From Pseudomonas quebecensis (GTDB lineage Bacteria; Pseudomonadota; Gammaproteobacteria; Pseudomonadales; Pseudomonadaceae), in NCBI RefSeq assembly GCF_026410085.1, contig NZ_CP112866.1:3038001-3102000 (forward strand): a stretch of DNA of 64,000 nt, read 5' to 3'. The notes under the pieces were generated by a model. That model was not told the origin of the DNA. It saw nothing but the letters and a program-made list of their open reading frames with translations, and did not search any database. Made by a program: the position numbers and the translations under genes. Of this stretch, positions 43,399-52,307 are shown in pieces. The stretch's first letter is position 1; each line of letters begins with the position of its first letter.

Positions 43399-44024
43399 TT
43401 TCCAGTGCCTCGATCGGTGTGGTTATCGGTGTGTTCGGGGCCGCCCAACAGCTGTTGGGTCAGCCAGAGCGCCTCGTCGAACGGCGCCGGTGTACGGGTG
43501 ATCTTGCTCATGACGCTGCTGCCCAACCACAGCGCATAAAGACGCTGGGCCAGGTGCTGCGGGGGCTGTGTGAAACTCAGGGAGCCGTCGTCAATCCCGC
43601 GTTGCAGCGCCACCGCCAGCAACGCGATGGTGCGTGACGTGCCACGTTGCAACGCCAGGCGCATCGGCTCTGAAAGGTCTGACACCTCGGCACCGAGTTT
43701 GACCGCAAGGCATTTGCCCGCATCGGTGCAGCCGGTCTGGTTGTCGATCCAGGCTTGCCAATAGCGCATCAATTTGGCGTGCTGGCTAAGCCCCGGCTGG
43801 TCGAATAACTGCTGCATGCCGTGCACGTAGTGGTCGAAGTAGGTGTCGAGCAACACCACGCCGAACGCGTCCTTGGAACCGAAGTAGTGGTAGAACGAGC
43901 CTTTGGGCACGTCGGCGCTCTGCAGGATTTCATTGAGCCCAACCGCGGAAAAACCCTTACGGCCGACGATCGCTTGCGCGGTCTCCAGAATCGTGCGGCG
44001 CGCGCTTTTACTTGGGTTGTGCAT
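43395..44024 (-). CDS. nemR: NemR-type TetR family repressor, electrophile/oxidant sensor
   Basis: 209 residues with N-terminal HTH (VGLNEILQSADVPKGSFYHY) and a core very like E. coli NemR: KCLAVKLGAEVSDLSEPMR and LYALWLGSSVMSKI. The Cys and Lys used by E. coli NemR (Cys106, Lys175) for reversible sensing of bleach and aldehydes are present here as C105 and K174. First gene of the nemR-DJ-1-nemA operon and autoregulated through a palindrome at 44043-44057, 19 bases before the start. Confidence 0.88.
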   Translation of the reverse strand: MHNPSKSARRTILETAQAIVGRKGFSAVGLNEILQSADVPKGSFYHYFGSKDAFGVVLLDTYFDHYVHGMQQLFDQPGLSQHAKLMRYWQAWIDNQTGCTDAGKCLAVKLGAEVSDLSEPMRLALQRGTSRTIALLAVALQRGIDDGSLSFTQPPQHLAQRLYALWLGSSVMSKITRTPAPFDEALWLTQQLLGGPEHTDNHTDRGTGK

Positions 44025-44042
44025 GCTTGGCTCCTTGCGATT

Positions 44043-44057
44043 AGACCAGTCGTCTAG
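44043..44057. promoter_or_regulatory. NemR-type operator
   Basis: TAGAC-CAGTC-GTCTA is a perfect 5-5-5 inverted repeat directly upstream of the nemR start. It closely follows the TAGACC...GTCTA form of the E. coli nem operator. Binding of the repressor here would block the nemR-DJ-1-nemA transcript. Confidence 0.75.
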
Positions 44058-44197
44058 TGCGTGGAGCCATGGTAGGAGGCGGGCCGGCGTCTCACAATGT
44101 CAGATCCGCAAGGATTTCGGACATAGCGCTGCGCCAGTTGCCGTTTACCCGGCACACGCCGACAATCCCACCTCCCGCGCCCCTTGGAGAAATAACG

Positions 44198-45142
44198 ATG
44201 CACAGCGTTGCGCTGATGGTTTACCCGAACTTCCAGTCCCTGAGCCTCAGCCTGGGCTCGGTGTTCGAGTGCGCGAACCTGCTGAGCGGCGAGCCGGCCT
44301 ATGAGTTTCATCTGGTATCGGAAAGCGGCGGCGCGGTGATGACCTCCCAGGGGTTTTCGGTAAATACCTCGCCGATTCGGGCACAGGGCTACGACACGCT
44401 GATCGTCAGCGGTTACCTGGAATTCCGTCTGCCGGAGGCCAATCTGCTGGACATGGTCAAGGCCGCGTCCGCGCAATCGCGGCGCGTGGCCTCGCTGTGC
44501 ATGGGCATCTTCGTGCTGGCCGAGGCCGGCCTGCTGGCGGGCAAGCGCACCACCACGCACTGGATTCACGCGCCGGCCTTTCGCAAACGCTACCCGGACA
44601 TCCGCCTGGAAGACGACAAACTGTTTGTAGTGGACGGCCAGGTCTGGACCGGCGCCGGCATGAGCGCCGGCGTCGACATGGCCCTGGCCATGGTGGAGAA
44701 CGACCTGGGCGTCGACCTCGCCCGGCGCATCGCACGCAAGCTGGTAATCGCCCAGCGCCGTGGCAGCGAGCAGTCGCAATTGTCGGCGCTGCTGGAACTG
44801 GACCCCAAATCCGACCGCGTGCAACTGGCCCTGGCCTACGCCCGCGAGAACCTGACCCACGACCTGTCCGTGGAGGCGTTGGCCGAGGTTGCACGGTTGA
44901 GCCCGCGTCAGTTCAGTCGGGTATTCCGCGAGGAAACCGGGCAAACCCCGGCCAAGGCCATCGAAGCTCTGCGGGTGGAAGCCGCCCGGGCAATGATGGA
45001 AACCAGCCGGCACCCGGTGGAAGTGGTGGCGCGCGAGACCGGCTTCGGTGATCGCGAGCGCATGCGCCAGGCATTTCTAAGGGCGTTCGGACAGCCGCCG
45101 CAGGCGATGCAACAAACGTTTAATGCAGCACCGCCCGCGTAA
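44198..45142 (+). CDS. GlxA family AraC-type regulator with DJ-1/PfpI sensor domain
   Basis: 314 residues: an N-terminal amidotransferase-like domain (1-185, with SVALMVYPNFQSLSLSLGSV and RRVASLCMGIFVLAEAGLL, the conserved Cys elbow) and a C-terminal AraC DNA-binding domain (about 215-310, LSVEALAEVARLSPRQFSRV). Such GlxA regulators control catabolism of small amines and amino-acid derivatives. ATG 44198 follows TTGGAGAAA. Divergent from nemR but probably independent. Its 3' end overlaps the convergent acetyltransferase gene by 23 bases. Confidence 0.9.
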   Translation: MHSVALMVYPNFQSLSLSLGSVFECANLLSGEPAYEFHLVSESGGAVMTSQGFSVNTSPIRAQGYDTLIVSGYLEFRLPEANLLDMVKAASAQSRRVASLCMGIFVLAEAGLLAGKRTTTHWIHAPAFRKRYPDIRLEDDKLFVVDGQVWTGAGMSAGVDMALAMVENDLGVDLARRIARKLVIAQRRGSEQSQLSALLELDPKSDRVQLALAYARENLTHDLSVEALAEVARLSPRQFSRVFREETGQTPAKAIEALRVEAARAMMETSRHPVEVVARETGFGDRERMRQAFLRAFGQPPQAMQQTFNAAPPA

Positions 45143-45626
45143 CCCGGTAACTCATCAACTGCGGATCATCCGCCAGCTCAAGGGCTTGCACCGGACGCGG
45201 CAGGTTATCCAGCACCGCGCGCCAGAACGCCTGGGACACTTCGTCCTGATCATAAAACCGCACCAGCCAATCCGCCTCGCCGCTGCACAGCACCTGGGTG
45301 GCAATGGCGCGCCCGATGCCTTTGCGGCGGTAGCGCTTGAGGATAAACAGGTCGGCCAGTTCCAGGGCCTCGATGCCCGGTAACTCACACCCTTCGATCA
45401 GCAGGAAGCCGGCGATATAGCCGTCGACCAGCAGCAGGTTGGCGCTCCATTGCGGGTCTTGCCAATAGCGGTTGAGGTGCTCGTCATGGATGTAGAAACG
45501 CCCATCCGCCTCGACGTCTTCCTGCTCCCAGTCCGAAGACTCATAGGCGTAGTACTGGTAGAGATTGCGGATCAGCTCGGCTTCTTCGGGGCCGGTCTGG
45601 ATCAATTCCACGGTGGTTTCAGGCAT
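45120..45626 (-). CDS. GNAT family N-acetyltransferase
   Basis: 168 residues. The acetyl-CoA pyrophosphate loop is seen as LKRYRRKGIGRAIATQVL (RRKGIG) near residue 102, preceded by ADLFIL, the beta-4 strand. The N-terminus MPETTVELIQTGPEEAELIR and the C-terminal FYDQDEVSQAFWRAVLDNLP complete the fold. The acceptor is unknown. Start 45626 (MPETT) was chosen; the frame continues to 45665. Converges on and overlaps the GlxA-type gene. Confidence 0.85.
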   Translation of the reverse strand: MPETTVELIQTGPEEAELIRNLYQYYAYESSDWEQEDVEADGRFYIHDEHLNRYWQDPQWSANLLLVDGYIAGFLLIEGCELPGIEALELADLFILKRYRRKGIGRAIATQVLCSGEADWLVRFYDQDEVSQAFWRAVLDNLPRPVQALELADDPQLMSYRVTRAVLH

Positions 45627-45803
45627 GGGGCGCTCGATCAGAAAAAACAGGGCGCCATTGTTCACAAAACACCGGCAGCGGCCAAGAGCGCGGCGAACCT
45701 TTCTACTGGCTGAACGGATTGCAGTTAGCCATGGCCTCGGCCGAATTCTTGAAACATTTCGAATAAACTTCGCCGGTTCGCCACTTTTTCAAGGACACGC
45801 ACT

Positions 45804-46676
45804 TTGAGCAACGTCTGTACCGCCGGCCTGGATGTGGGCTTCGCCTCCCTGGATTACCTGCAGATCTTCATCCTGGGCGTGGTCCAGGGCATTACTGAAC
45901 TGTTGCCGGTCTCCTCCACCGCCCATATGCGCGTAATACCCGCCCTGCTCGGCTGGCAGGACCCCGGCTCGGCATTTTCGGCAGCCATGCAGTTGGCGGC
46001 GCTGGCAGCGGTGGTGAGTTATTTCTGGCGCGATGTACGCCAGGTGACCACGGGCAGCATCAATGCGGTGCGCCGGGGTGACTATAACGATCAATGGTTC
46101 AAGCTGGCCGTGGCGATTGTATTGGCGACCATCCCGATAGGGATTGCCGGCCTGGCCTTGTCGTCGACACTGAATACCTGCAACTCACCATTGCGCGGGT
46201 TGATGGTGATTGGTATTTCCTGCGTCGTCATGGCGGTGTTGCTGGCGGTGGCCGAGTTGCGTGCGCGGCATACCCGCGAGGTCAGCCAGATGCGCCTGCG
46301 TGATGCGTTGATCGTGGGCGTCGCACAGATTGGCGCTTTGATTCCAGGCGTATCACGTTCCGGTTCTACCTTGACCGCCGCGCTGTTCCTCAACTTCAAA
46401 CGCGAAGAAGCCGCACGCTTTTCCTTCCTGCTGGGGTTACCCGCCATTGCCCTTGCCGGCTTGAAGGAGCTGTGGGTGTTGTTGCACGCCGACCTGCCCG
46501 CCCACGCCTGGCCACATCTGCTGTTCGGCCTGGTGGTTGCCAGCATCTCGGCGTTCTTTGCCATCTGGGGCCTGATGAAATTCCTGGAGCGGTTCTCCAC
46601 CTGGCCCTTCGTGATCTACCGCGCGCTGCTGGGGGTGTTCCTGATCGTGGCGGTCAGCACCGGGCTGCTGAGTTGA
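45804..46676 (+). CDS. uppP: Undecaprenyl-diphosphate phosphatase
   Basis: Integral membrane enzyme recycling undecaprenyl pyrophosphate for cell-wall synthesis; its loss or overuse changes bacitracin sensitivity. 290 residues with about eight helices. The two conserved periplasmic motifs are present: GITELLPVSSTAHM near 36 (E and the PVSSTAH core) and PGVSRSGSTLTAALFLNF near 190. The start is TTG at 45804 with AAGGA upstream; no ATG precedes the conserved region at a fitting distance. Confidence 0.92.
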   Translation: MSNVCTAGLDVGFASLDYLQIFILGVVQGITELLPVSSTAHMRVIPALLGWQDPGSAFSAAMQLAALAAVVSYFWRDVRQVTTGSINAVRRGDYNDQWFKLAVAIVLATIPIGIAGLALSSTLNTCNSPLRGLMVIGISCVVMAVLLAVAELRARHTREVSQMRLRDALIVGVAQIGALIPGVSRSGSTLTAALFLNFKREEAARFSFLLGLPAIALAGLKELWVLLHADLPAHAWPHLLFGLVVASISAFFAIWGLMKFLERFSTWPFVIYRALLGVFLIVAVSTGLLS

Positions 46677-46708
46677 TATAACTCGTTCTAAAACCTGCAT
46701 AAATCTCC

Positions 46709-47431
46709 TGTGGGAGGAGGCTTGCCCCCGATAAGGGTGGGTCAGTTGATACATCTGTGACTGATCCACCGCTATCAAAGATCGTTCCCACGCTCCCGCG
46801 TGGGAATGCAGCCCGTGACGCTCCGCGTCACCTGTGCGCAGCCGCCAAGACTTGCAGCGGCCGGCGGGACGCAGAGCGTCCCAGGAGGCGTTTCCACGCA
46901 GAGCGTGGGAACGATCAAGACCACGGTGGATCGCTCTATCAACTGCCTGAAACACGGTTAGACAATGTGGGAGGAGGCTTGCCCCCGATGAGGGTGGGTC
47001 AGTTGATACATCTGTGACTGATCCACCGCTATCAAAGATCGTTCCCACGCTCCCGCGTGGGAATGCAGCCCGTGACGCTCCGCGTCACCTGTGCGCAGCC
47101 GCCAAGACTTGCAGCGGCCGGCGGGACGCAGAGCGTCCCAGGAGGCGTTTCCACGCAGAGCGTGGGAACGATCAAGACCACGGTGGATCGCTCTATCAAC
47201 TGCCTGAAGCACGGTTAGACAATGTGGGAGGAGGCTTGCCCCCGATAAGGGTGGGTCAGTTGATACATCTGTGACTGATCCACCGCTATCAAAGATCGTT
47301 CCCACGCTCCCGCGTGGGAATGCAGCCCGTGACGCTCCGCGTCACCTGTGCGCAGCCGCCAAGACTTGCTGCGGCCGGCGGGACGCAGAGCGTCCCAGGA
47401 GGCGTTTCCACGCAGAGCGTGGGAACGATCA
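46709..47431. repeat. Tandem array of a 257-bp unit (2.8 copies) with multi-hairpin core
   Basis: Units start at 46709, 46966 and 47223; the third stops at 47431. Copies differ by only a few bases. Each begins with a REP-like sequence (TGTGGGAGGAGGCTTGCC), then a 140-base core bounded by the inverted pair GATCGTTCCCACGCT/AGCGTGGGAACGATC that contains further small hairpins (CCCACGCTCCCGCGTGGG, TGACGCTCCGCGTCA, GGGACGCAGAGCGTCCC). No supported gene occurs in 46677-47439; the 86-residue frames it opens are repeat artefacts. Confidence 0.92.
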
Positions 47432-47439
47432 TCGGCGGT

Positions 47440-48273
47440 TCAATCCAGATCACTTGCGTCATGCCGCTCAGCCAACTGCTCATGGGGCTCGCCCGAGACC
47501 CGGTTCACCCGCCGCCCACGCTGCACTGCCGGGCGTGCTTCAATCGCCTCGGCCCAGCGCTGTACGTGCGGGTACTCGTGCACCGCCAGAAACTCGGCCG
47601 CCCCATACAAGCGGCCTTTGACCAACCCACCGTACCAGGGCCAGATGGCGATGTCGGCGATGGTGTATTCGTCCCCGGCAATGTACTCGCTCACGGCCAG
47701 GCGCTTATCCAGCACATCCAGCTGGCGCTTGGTCTCCATGGCAAAGCGATTGATCGGGTATTCCATCTTGCTTGGCGCATACGCATAGAAATGCCCGAAA
47801 CCACCGCCCAGGTACGGCGCGCTGCCCATCTGCCAGAACAACCATGACAAACACTCTGCGCGGGCCGCCGGTTCGGTGGGGAAGAACGCGCCGAATTTCT
47901 CGGCCAGGTACTGCAGGATCGCGCCGGACTCGAACACCCGAATCGGCGTGGCGCCGCTGTGGTCCATCAGGGCCGGGATTTTCGAGTTCGGGTTGACGTC
48001 GACAAAGCCACTGCCGAACTGGTCGCCGTCGCCGATCTTGATCAACCAGGCATCGTATTCCGCACCGGTGTGCCCCAGGGCCAGCAGTTCTTCGAGCAGG
48101 ATCGTGACCTTCTGCCCATTGGGCGTGGCCAGGGAGTACAGCTGCAACGGATGCTTGCCGACCGGCAGCGCCTTGTCGTGTGTGGGACCGGCAATCGGCC
48201 GGTTGATGCTGGCGAAGGTGCCGCCGCTTTCGGTGTCCCAGGTCCAGACTTTAGGGGGTACGTAATCGGTCAT
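47440..48273 (-). CDS. yghU: YghU-like glutathione S-transferase (disulfide-bond reductase type)
   Basis: 277 residues. N-terminal extension YVPPKVWTWDTESGGTFASI, then the thioredoxin-like domain with LYSLATPNGQKVTILLEELL and FESGAILQYLAEKFG (Glu-Ser glutathione contact), and an all-helical C-terminal domain. This is the nu-class GST YghU/YfcG type that reduces organic hydroperoxides and disulfides with glutathione. Its stop lies nine bases from the edge of the tandem repeat array. Confidence 0.92.
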   Translation of the reverse strand: MTDYVPPKVWTWDTESGGTFASINRPIAGPTHDKALPVGKHPLQLYSLATPNGQKVTILLEELLALGHTGAEYDAWLIKIGDGDQFGSGFVDVNPNSKIPALMDHSGATPIRVFESGAILQYLAEKFGAFFPTEPAARAECLSWLFWQMGSAPYLGGGFGHFYAYAPSKMEYPINRFAMETKRQLDVLDKRLAVSEYIAGDEYTIADIAIWPWYGGLVKGRLYGAAEFLAVHEYPHVQRWAEAIEARPAVQRGRRVNRVSGEPHEQLAERHDASDLD

Positions 48274-48317
48274 GCTTACTACTCCAGAGGCGTTTGCGAA
48301 CAGCTGAGCGCTTCAGA

Positions 48318-49553
48318 CTAAACCAAAGACCGGGCGTGCGTCACACTCCCTGCCGACGTATGCCGAGGCACCTGCACACGCAGCGCGATCAACAGTGCCG
48401 CCAGCAGCATCAGGCACCCTGCGCCCAGGAACACTCCGTCGATGCCCGTGGCACTGAACATCGCGCCCCCGCCGGCCGCACCCGCCGCGATGGCCGATTG
48501 CACCGACGCCACCACCATGCCACCGGCACTTTCCGCCTGATCCGGCACTGCACGAGCCACCCAGTTCGACCACGCCACCGGCACGCCGCCAAACGCCATG
48601 CCCCACAACGCCAGGAGTAATGCCTGGCCCGGCAGCGACGCGGGCAGCAACACCAGGGCCAACGCCGCCGCCCCCACCAATGCCGGCATCAACACCAGCG
48701 TGCCGCGCGGGTTACGCACCAGCCACCAGCCGGCCAACAGCGTGCCGACAAAATTCGCCGCGCCGAACCCCAGCAGCATCAGGGCCAAGCCTTCAGTACC
48801 GACCCCGGTGGTGCTTTCCAGAAACGGACGAATGTAGGTAAACAGCGCGAAGTGCCCGGTGTGCACCAGCACGCAGCCGAACATGCCAATGGCAATGCCG
48901 GGGCGCAGCAGTACGTCCAGCACGGTGCGCAGCCGCGCGGTGCCGCTGGGTGCCAGGCGCGGCAGCGTGAACAGCTGGAACGCCAGGGTCACCACGCCGA
49001 CGGCGGCCGCAGCCACGAAGGCGCTGCGCCAGCCATACAGGCCGCCGAGGTAGCTGCCCAGCGGCACAGCGACGACGGTACCCACTGCAATGCCGCTGAA
49101 GATAATCGACAGCGCCCGTGGCAGCGACGCCGCCGGCACCAGGCGCATGGCAACGGCCGCCGCCATGCTCCAGAAACCGCCAAGGGCAATGCCCAGCAGG
49201 ATGCGCATCAACAACAGCACCACGAGGCTGGACGAGAACGCCACCAGCAGGTTGGACGCAATCATCAGCGTGGAGAACCCCAACAGCACCAGGCGCCGGT
49301 CGATGCCGCGCGTCAGGCCGGGCACCAGCAACCCGGCGAACAAGGCCACCACCGCCGTGACCGTGACCGCTTGGCCGGCCAGCGCTTCCGATACGCCCAG
49401 GTCCAGGGCCATCGGTGTCAGCAGGCTGGCCGGCAGGTATTCGGCCGTGAGCAGGCCGAACACGCCCATCGCCAGGGAAAACACCGCCATCCAGGCCGGG
49501 GTGGTCGGCTCGACCCTGTCATGGGCAGGGGCATGGCACACACAATCATTCAT
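48318..49553 (-). CDS. MFS transporter, AraJ/NepI-like DHA1 group
   Basis: About 411 residues with 12 helices. LTAEYLPASLLTPMALDLGV at helix 1, RILLGIALGGFWSMAAAVAM (motif of the AraJ/purine efflux group) and VAVPLGSYLGGLYGWRSAFV are typical of DHA1 sugar or purine-ribonucleoside efflux proteins. Start ATG 49553 follows GAGGATGG. Divergent from the AraC-type regulator starting at 49615, its likely controller. Confidence 0.88.
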   Translation of the reverse strand: MNDCVCHAPAHDRVEPTTPAWMAVFSLAMGVFGLLTAEYLPASLLTPMALDLGVSEALAGQAVTVTAVVALFAGLLVPGLTRGIDRRLVLLGFSTLMIASNLLVAFSSSLVVLLLMRILLGIALGGFWSMAAAVAMRLVPAASLPRALSIIFSGIAVGTVVAVPLGSYLGGLYGWRSAFVAAAAVGVVTLAFQLFTLPRLAPSGTARLRTVLDVLLRPGIAIGMFGCVLVHTGHFALFTYIRPFLESTTGVGTEGLALMLLGFGAANFVGTLLAGWWLVRNPRGTLVLMPALVGAAALALVLLPASLPGQALLLALWGMAFGGVPVAWSNWVARAVPDQAESAGGMVVASVQSAIAAGAAGGGAMFSATGIDGVFLGAGCLMLLAALLIALRVQVPRHTSAGSVTHARSLV

Positions 49554-49614
49554 CACAAACCATCCTCAGGTATTAGCGTGACGGCCAGTCTAGGTTTCAC
49601 TACCTGGATGATCT

Positions 49615-50616
49615 ATGATTCAAACCCTTGAGTTTTTGACCGAAACCCCGAGCATGCCAACCGACACTGCATTCACGCTGTCTTCCGAACTGATCAACGA
49701 ACTGCTGCGCAGCATGCGCCTGCGCGGCGTGCAGTACCGGCGCATCCAGGCCGGGCCGGTGTTCGGCATCGGCTTTGCGACCAAGCCGGGCCATGCGTAT
49801 TTCCATTTCCTGGCTGCCGGCTGCGCGACCTTGCGAATGGAAGACGGCAGCCTCTTTGAGCTGTCGGCGGGAAACGCGGTGTTTATCGCCCACGGTGGCG
49901 CGCATGCGCTGTTATCCAACCCGGCTGACCCCGTGCAGGACATCGCCAGCTTCGACGCCGCCCCGCTGGGCGATACCGTGTGTGCCGTGAACGCCTCGCC
50001 CGACGAGCCTGCCAATACCCTGCTGTTCAGCGCCTGCATGGAGTTCGAACTCGACAGTATCCAGGGCCTGGGCAACCTGATGCCGGCCTTGATGCTGATC
50101 GATGCGGGAGGCCAGCGTTACCCCGGCCTGATGCCGATCCTGGCGGTGATGGAACGCGAAGTCTCCAGCGCCCGCGTCGGGTATGCCGGCATCCTGGCGC
50201 GTCTGGCCGATGTGGTGGCGGCGATGATCGTGCGCGGCTGGGTCGAATGCGCCTGCGCCAACGCGTCGGGCCTGGCGGCCGCCTTGCGCGACAACCGCCT
50301 GGCGGGCGCCCTGCTCGCCCTGCACCAGCAACCGGGCCGCGACTGGAGCGTGGCCGAACTGGCGGCGCACTGTCATACCTCGCGCTCGGTGTTCGCCGAT
50401 CGTTTCCAGGCCACCCTGGGGGTGCCACCACTGCGTTACGTGACCGAGCTGCGCATGCGCCTGGCCAGCCAGTGGCTGACCCTGGAACGCCTGCCCATCG
50501 AGGAAGTGGCGTACCGCCTCGGCTATACCTCACAGGCCGCTTTCAGCCGCGCCTACAAACGCATCACCGGGCAACCGCCGGGCGCCAGCCGGCAGGGATT
50601 CAGAAGCCCGGCATAA
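49615..50616 (+). CDS. AraC family regulator with AraC_binding-like (cupin_6) sensor
   Basis: 333 residues. The N-terminal half resembles the cupin_6 sensor domain (FHFLAAGCATLRMEDGSLF and VFIAHGGAHALL); the last 100 residues hold two HTH motifs (VAELAAHCHTSRSVFADRFQ and IEEVAYRLGYTSQAAFSRAY). This type commonly activates a divergent transporter or oxidoreductase gene. Two starts are possible, 49615 or the ATG at 49654 (MPTDTAF), neither with a strong ribosome site. Confidence 0.88.
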   Translation: MIQTLEFLTETPSMPTDTAFTLSSELINELLRSMRLRGVQYRRIQAGPVFGIGFATKPGHAYFHFLAAGCATLRMEDGSLFELSAGNAVFIAHGGAHALLSNPADPVQDIASFDAAPLGDTVCAVNASPDEPANTLLFSACMEFELDSIQGLGNLMPALMLIDAGGQRYPGLMPILAVMEREVSSARVGYAGILARLADVVAAMIVRGWVECACANASGLAAALRDNRLAGALLALHQQPGRDWSVAELAAHCHTSRSVFADRFQATLGVPPLRYVTELRMRLASQWLTLERLPIEEVAYRLGYTSQAAFSRAYKRITGQPPGASRQGFRSPA

Positions 50617-50729
50617 AGGCCCGACCCGTCGAGCTGTTGAGCGGCGGATAGAGGCCGATCAGCCATTGCGCGGCGCGACCGAGGAACCTTAATCTCTGAA
50701 TCCCTCACCCTGACAGCAATGGAGGCTTC

Positions 50730-51326
50730 ATGAAACTGATCGGCATGCTGGACTCGCCCTACGTGCGCCGCGTGGCTATTTCCCTGGAGTTATATGGGGT
50801 GGATTTTGTGCACGAGCCCTTGTCCGTGTTCCGCACCTTCGATGAATTCGCGCAGATCAACCCGGTGGTCAAGGCGCCGACCCTGGTGCTGGACGATGGC
50901 ACGGTGTTGATGGACTCCAGCCTGATCCTGGAATACCTCGAAACCCTGGCCCCGGCTGATAGGAAGTTGTTGCCCCAGAAGCCTGGCGCACTTGCCCGCG
51001 ACCTGCACATCCTTGGCTTGGCCCTGGCAGCTTGTGAGAAAAGCGTGCAGATCGTTTATGAGCACAACTTGCGCCCGGCCGAGAAACTGCACGCGCCGTG
51101 GCTTGAACGCGTCAGCGGGCAGTTGCTCGCGGCCTATGGGTTGCTGGACAAACAGTTGGGCGACAGCGAAGCGCTGACCCAGGCGTCGATCACAGCCGCC
51201 GTCGCCTGGTCGTTCAGTCAGTTCACTGTGGCCTCGGTGGTCAAGGCGGATGCGTTTCCCCATCTGCAACGGCATGCCGAGCGCTTGGAGCAGCATCCCG
51301 CGTTCAAGCGTTACCCGATCGCCTAA
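50730..51326 (+). CDS. Glutathione S-transferase family protein
   Basis: 198 residues. LIGMLDSPYVRRVAISLELY is the N-terminal thioredoxin-like start, with Ser (DSPYVRR) at the glutathione-activating place; KAPTLVLDDGTVLMDSSLIL contains the cis-Pro and the Ser pair for glutathione binding. The C-terminal half is helical. Preceded by GGAGGCTTC. Exact substrate unknown. Confidence 0.88.
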   Translation: MKLIGMLDSPYVRRVAISLELYGVDFVHEPLSVFRTFDEFAQINPVVKAPTLVLDDGTVLMDSSLILEYLETLAPADRKLLPQKPGALARDLHILGLALAACEKSVQIVYEHNLRPAEKLHAPWLERVSGQLLAAYGLLDKQLGDSEALTQASITAAVAWSFSQFTVASVVKADAFPHLQRHAERLEQHPAFKRYPIA

Positions 51327-51339
51327 GCGCCGCAGTTCA

Positions 51340-51371
51340 AATGTGAGAGGGGGCAAGCCCCCTCCCACATT
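51340..51371. repeat. REP hairpin
   Basis: AATGTGAGAGGGGG, loop CAAG, then CCCCCTCCCACATT: a 14-bp stem with one mismatch between the convergent GST and sugar dehydrogenase genes. Same family as the hairpin at 41468-41507. Confidence 0.85.
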
Positions 51372-51403
51372 AATCTGGGCTGCCTGAACTTAAGGTGTTC
51401 GGC

Positions 51404-52171
51404 TCAGACCCAGCCGCCATCGACAATAAAGTTCTGCGCCGAACACATCGCCGACGCGTCGGAGGCCAGAAACAACGCCATATTGGCGATGTGTTCGGGC
51501 AGTACGCTGCCAGGCAGGCACTGGCTGCGCGCGATCAGGTCCTTGGCGGCGTCATCGACCCACATGGCCAGTTGCTTTTCGGTCATCACCCAGCCCGGCA
51601 CCAACGTGTTGACGCGGATGCGGTTCGGGCCCAGTTCGCGGGCCAGGGCGCGGGTCATACCGTGGGCGGCGGCCTTGCTGGCGGCGTATACCGGGTAACC
51701 GGCGGAGGCCATCATCCAACCCACCGAACCCAGGTTGATGATCGAGCCGCCGCCTGCGCTTTTCATCATCGGCACCACGGCCTTGGCCGCGAAAAACGCG
51801 TGCTTGAGGTTGACCGCGATGAGTCGGTCGAAGGTGTCCGAGTCGACTTCTTCCAGGGTATGGCGCACATCGTTGGCGGCGTTGTTGACCAACACAGTGA
51901 TCGGGCCGAGGGACTGTTCAAAGCGACCGATGGCGGCCTTGTAGGCGATCTCGTCGGTAATGTCACAGCAGACGAACTCCACCGCATGCCCGCGTGAACT
52001 CAACAGCGCCGCCAGGCGTTCGCCCTGGCTTTGCGCGCGGTCCACAAAACCTACCCTGGCGCCCTGTGCGGCAAACGCACGCACCATGAATTCGCCGATC
52101 CCCGAGGCACCTCCAGACACCAGTACAGTCTTGCCCTTGAGGTCGGGGTAAACGGCGTGCTCAGTACTCAT
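51404..52171 (-). CDS. SDR family sugar 1-dehydrogenase (probable L-arabinose/D-galactose 1-dehydrogenase)
   Basis: 255 residues. Cofactor motif SGGASGIGE near 20, NNAAND near 92, catalytic Ser in INLGSVGWMM, and YAASK with Tyr/Lys pair. The C-terminal FIVDGGWV is typical. In the non-phosphorylative pathway this enzyme oxidises the aldose to its 1,5- or 1,4-lactone. Divergent from the mutarotase gene with a shared operator between them, and beside the complete pentose operon, which makes a sugar 1-dehydrogenase role likely. Confidence 0.78.
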   Translation of the reverse strand: MSTEHAVYPDLKGKTVLVSGGASGIGEFMVRAFAAQGARVGFVDRAQSQGERLAALLSSRGHAVEFVCCDITDEIAYKAAIGRFEQSLGPITVLVNNAANDVRHTLEEVDSDTFDRLIAVNLKHAFFAAKAVVPMMKSAGGGSIINLGSVGWMMASAGYPVYAASKAAAHGMTRALARELGPNRIRVNTLVPGWVMTEKQLAMWVDDAAKDLIARSQCLPGSVLPEHIANMALFLASDASAMCSAQNFIVDGGWV

Positions 52172-52205
52172 ACAGTGATGCCTCGCTTAATTAGTCTTAT
52201 TTTAT

Positions 52206-52275
52206 TTTACGAAACGACGGTTAAAGGCTATAAATTCGCTGTCACAACGACAAAATATCGCTATTAGTAGAACTA
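52206..52275. promoter_or_regulatory. Shared operator of the pentose regulon, site 1
   Basis: TAGTAGAACTA at 52265-52275 fits the TNGTNNNACNA pattern bound by FadR-type GntR regulators. TTTACGAAACGAC at 52206-52218 matches TTTACGAAACAAC at 62352-62364 in 12 of 13 positions. Both lie in the 136-base gap between the divergent dehydrogenase and mutarotase genes. Assignment is by inference. Confidence 0.55.
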
Positions 52276-52307
52276 TTCCACTCAAAACAACAAAAGGAAG
52301 TTCGATC

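Noticed and set aside
46709..47431. CRISPR array
   Set aside because: Unit length is 257 bp, copies are contiguous without variable spacers, and no cas gene is present.
46757..47621. Three 86-116 codon frames starting MTDPPLSK
   Set aside because: They arise from the 257-bp tandem unit and its hairpins; sequence is fully explained by the repeat.
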